Assembly (NCBI GenBank): GCA_965120415.1
Contig: CBCPNA010000026.1
Span: 1-34,353, forward strand
Source: CBCPNA01 sp965120415
GTDB lineage: Bacteria; Bacillota; Clostridia; Lachnospirales; CAG-274
Direction of reading: 5' to 3'
DNA: 34,353 bases
Numbering within the stretch: the first letter of the stretch is position 1; each line of letters begins with the position of its first letter. Shown in pieces: positions 32,689-34,353 of the stretch. The position numbers and the translations under genes are program-made. The notes under the pieces are model-generated. The model was not told where the DNA came from, ran no database searches, and saw only the letters and a list, made by a program, of their open reading frames with translations.

Positions 32689-34353
32689 TTAGCTTAAAAT
32701 TCTTTTTATAATCGTTGCCAATTCTCCTCTTGTTATATCATCTTTTGGTGCAAATATACCATCTTCTCTTCCTATAATAATACCAGCATTTGCAAGCCTT
32801 AATACAGACACTTTTGCCCTCTCGCTAATTTCTTCTTCGTCCAAAAAATGTACTTCATAATCTTCATTAAGTGTTATACCGTTAATGTTTATATATTTAT
32901 TTATAATATCTATAGCATCTTCTCTAGTAAGTATTTTGTTTGCATCTTCAGCTTTTATATCTTGTGATATAATACCTTTATCTTTTGCCCATTTTAAAGC
33001 TTGGGAATAATAGCTTTCTTGCTCATCGTCTTTATTAATACCGTCTATACGGCTAAGCGCAGTAACAATTGTAGCTGTACTAGCCCCTGTATTTGGCGCA
33101 AATTCATTTTCTGATAAGCCGTATAAAATACCAAGCTCTTTAACAAATTGTATACTATCTTTTGCCCAGTGATGCTCAAAGTCATTTTCATCTTCTGTGT
33201 ACAAATCTTCTTCTGTATATCCTGTAATTTCTTCTGTATCAAGAGGTATTATTTCTTCATCTTCTATATTTAATATTTCTTCTTTTAAAGCTATAACAAA
33301 ATTTGTAACTATAGATGTTTTAAATACAATTTTGCCGTTTTGTATTTCTGTTGATATTAAAGTAAAGCTTCCGTCCTCATTTATTCTATACACTTCTATA
33401 TTATCTTCATCAAAACTTTCAGGTACAGGTATAGTCACGGTAAATACCCCTTCTGGAGTAACTTCTTCATTATCTTTTATAAATTTAAATTCATATTTTA
33501 TAAAGCTTTTTATTAATTTATCCATGTTTATAAAACTATTTGTAATAGCTTCATCTGATGTACTAGAAGAAATTTCTAGAGTAATATCTTCAAAAATATC
33601 TGTTGTTTCAGAATAAACTTTTATACCCGTTGTTTTATCTGTAAGTGTGTTATTTGTTTCTGTAGATGTGGTGATAGAGCTTGAGCTAGAAGTGCTTAAT
33701 GATGCACTGCTATCAGCTTTTAGTGTATTCCAATTTATTTTTAGTCTTGCTTCCATATCATCATGGTTAGGAAAGTAAGGGTCAAATTTTGTTATAAGCC
33801 TAATATTTGTATATTCTGCCCCTTTTACGGGTAATACAAAAGAAAAAGCAGTCGGTAAATCTGTTTCATCCCCTACAGTAAGCCCTGTAGAAACAATAGT
33901 CGCACTTTTATATTCGCCGCTAGAATTTGCATATAAAACTTCTTCTAAAGCAGCTTTATAAATACCTAAAGTCATAACTTGTGTACTAAAAGATATTTTA
34001 TAATTTCCACCAGAAACTTCCAAAATAGCAGTCCGGTCTATTGCATCATTACCCATAGATGCTTCATCTTTAGTTCTATTCCATATATCTATTTCAACTG
34101 TATATTTGCCATCTGCTAGATTATATATATCTAAATCTGTGCTGGAAGAGCTAGAACTACTAGAGCTACTGCTCCCTGATGAGCTAGAGCTACCAGAGCT
34201 ACTACTTCCACTGCTTTCAAAATAGCCACTTGGAGTTTTGTCTGTTTGTTCTAATGTTTTTGTATTTAGCGTAAGCTTTATTTCATGGTTGCCTGTATAG
34301 CTATTTGCTTCATATGTACATTTTATTTCTATATCTTCATTTAAGCTAGATAG
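32689..34353 (-). CDS. SLH-anchored surface protein with NEAT-type heme domain (partial)
   Basis: The frame is open to the right edge, so the N-terminus is missing; 554 residues are visible. From the edge they are the end of one beta domain, a Ser/Gly-rich linker (34150-34210), a NEAT-type domain (about 85-210, beginning ADGKYTVEIDIWNRTKDEAS and containing ARLKINW), a second Ser/Thr linker, a ~110-residue beta domain (VTIPVPESFDEDNIEVYRI), and three SLH repeats (FEHHWAKDSIQFVKELGILYG onward, ending ITRGELATIIKRIL). SLH repeats bind secondary wall polymers, so the protein sits in the S-layer. It takes the place of streptococcal Shr, the first receptor of the heme relay. The NEAT domain lacks an obvious Tyr-x3-Tyr heme motif, so its ligand is unproven. 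Confidence 0.82.
   Translation of the reverse strand, partial: LSSLNEDIEIKCTYEANSYTGNHEIKLTLNTKTLEQTDKTPSGYFESSGSSSSGSSSSSGSSSSSSSSSSSTDLDIYNLADGKYTVEIDIWNRTKDEASMGNDAIDRTAILEVSGGNYKISFSTQVMTLGIYKAALEEVLYANSSGEYKSATIVSTGLTVGDETDLPTAFSFVLPVKGAEYTNIRLITKFDPYFPNHDDMEARLKINWNTLKADSSASLSTSSSSSITTSTETNNTLTDKTTGIKVYSETTDIFEDITLEISSSTSDEAITNSFINMDKLIKSFIKYEFKFIKDNEEVTPEGVFTVTIPVPESFDEDNIEVYRINEDGSFTLISTEIQNGKIVFKTSIVTNFVIALKEEILNIEDEEIIPLDTEEITGYTEEDLYTEDENDFEHHWAKDSIQFVKELGILYGLSENEFAPNTGASTATIVTALSRIDGINKDDEQESYYSQALKWAKDKGIISQDIKAEDANKILTREDAIDIINKYININGITLNEDYEVHFLDEEEISERAKVSVLRLANAGIIIGREDGIFAPKDDITRGELATIIKRILS

Overview
The window looks like the chromosome of a low-GC, anaerobic, low-oxygen-lifestyle Firmicute of the class Clostridia, and a Lachnospirales-like gut lineage would fit. 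The support is AT-rich DNA with strong AGGAGG ribosome sites, pyruvate:ferredoxin oxidoreductase, RNase Y, a SpoIID/LytB protein, S-layer homology (SLH) anchoring and an Rpn-type nuclease. No ribosomal RNA is present, so the genus cannot be fixed. TGA ends several genes (pyk, rdgB, the phosphodiesterase gene), so the standard bacterial code applies.

Layout. 1-3900: an Rpn/PD-(D/E)XK nuclease gene, a large SpoIID/LytB lipoprotein gene, and a tRNA-Tyr/tRNA-Arg operon with a consensus promoter. 4000-7600: nifJ (PFOR). 7600-12900: a minus-strand housekeeping run, rdgB - phosphodiesterase - tex - dxs-like. 13100-15400: a small membrane protein, an HD-domain gene broken by one in-frame TGA, and an N-acetylmuramoyl-L-alanine amidase whose 5' region lies beside a degenerate tandem copy. 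15550-18200: pfkA-pyk, the lower-glycolysis pair that supplies pyruvate for PFOR. 18200-18800: mnmM (ytqB), a tRNA-modifying methyltransferase.

18800-23200 is an accessory island. It holds decayed coding fragments, a short ORF with an exceptionally strong ribosome site, a candidate peptide-pheromone gene, a 617-residue regulator with two XRE-type DNA-binding domains and two helical-repeat regions, more debris, and a broken IS200-type element. The peptide gene and the regulator gene converge, 13 bp apart, like an RRNPP-type (Rgg/PlcR-like) quorum-sensing pair. This is the best candidate for an undescribed system here.

23200-34353: rny, which probably starts at a CTG codon, then a long minus-strand operon that runs off the right edge. 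The operon encodes a surface SLH/NEAT protein, a membrane-anchored Shp-type heme protein, a heme ABC importer (IsdE/HtsA-like binding protein, permease, ATPase), a YbaN-family membrane protein and a CydDC-like ABC exporter pair. It reads as a complete heme relay, S-layer to membrane to cytoplasm. The axial heme ligands known from streptococcal Shp and HtsA can be picked out at nearly the same residue numbers.
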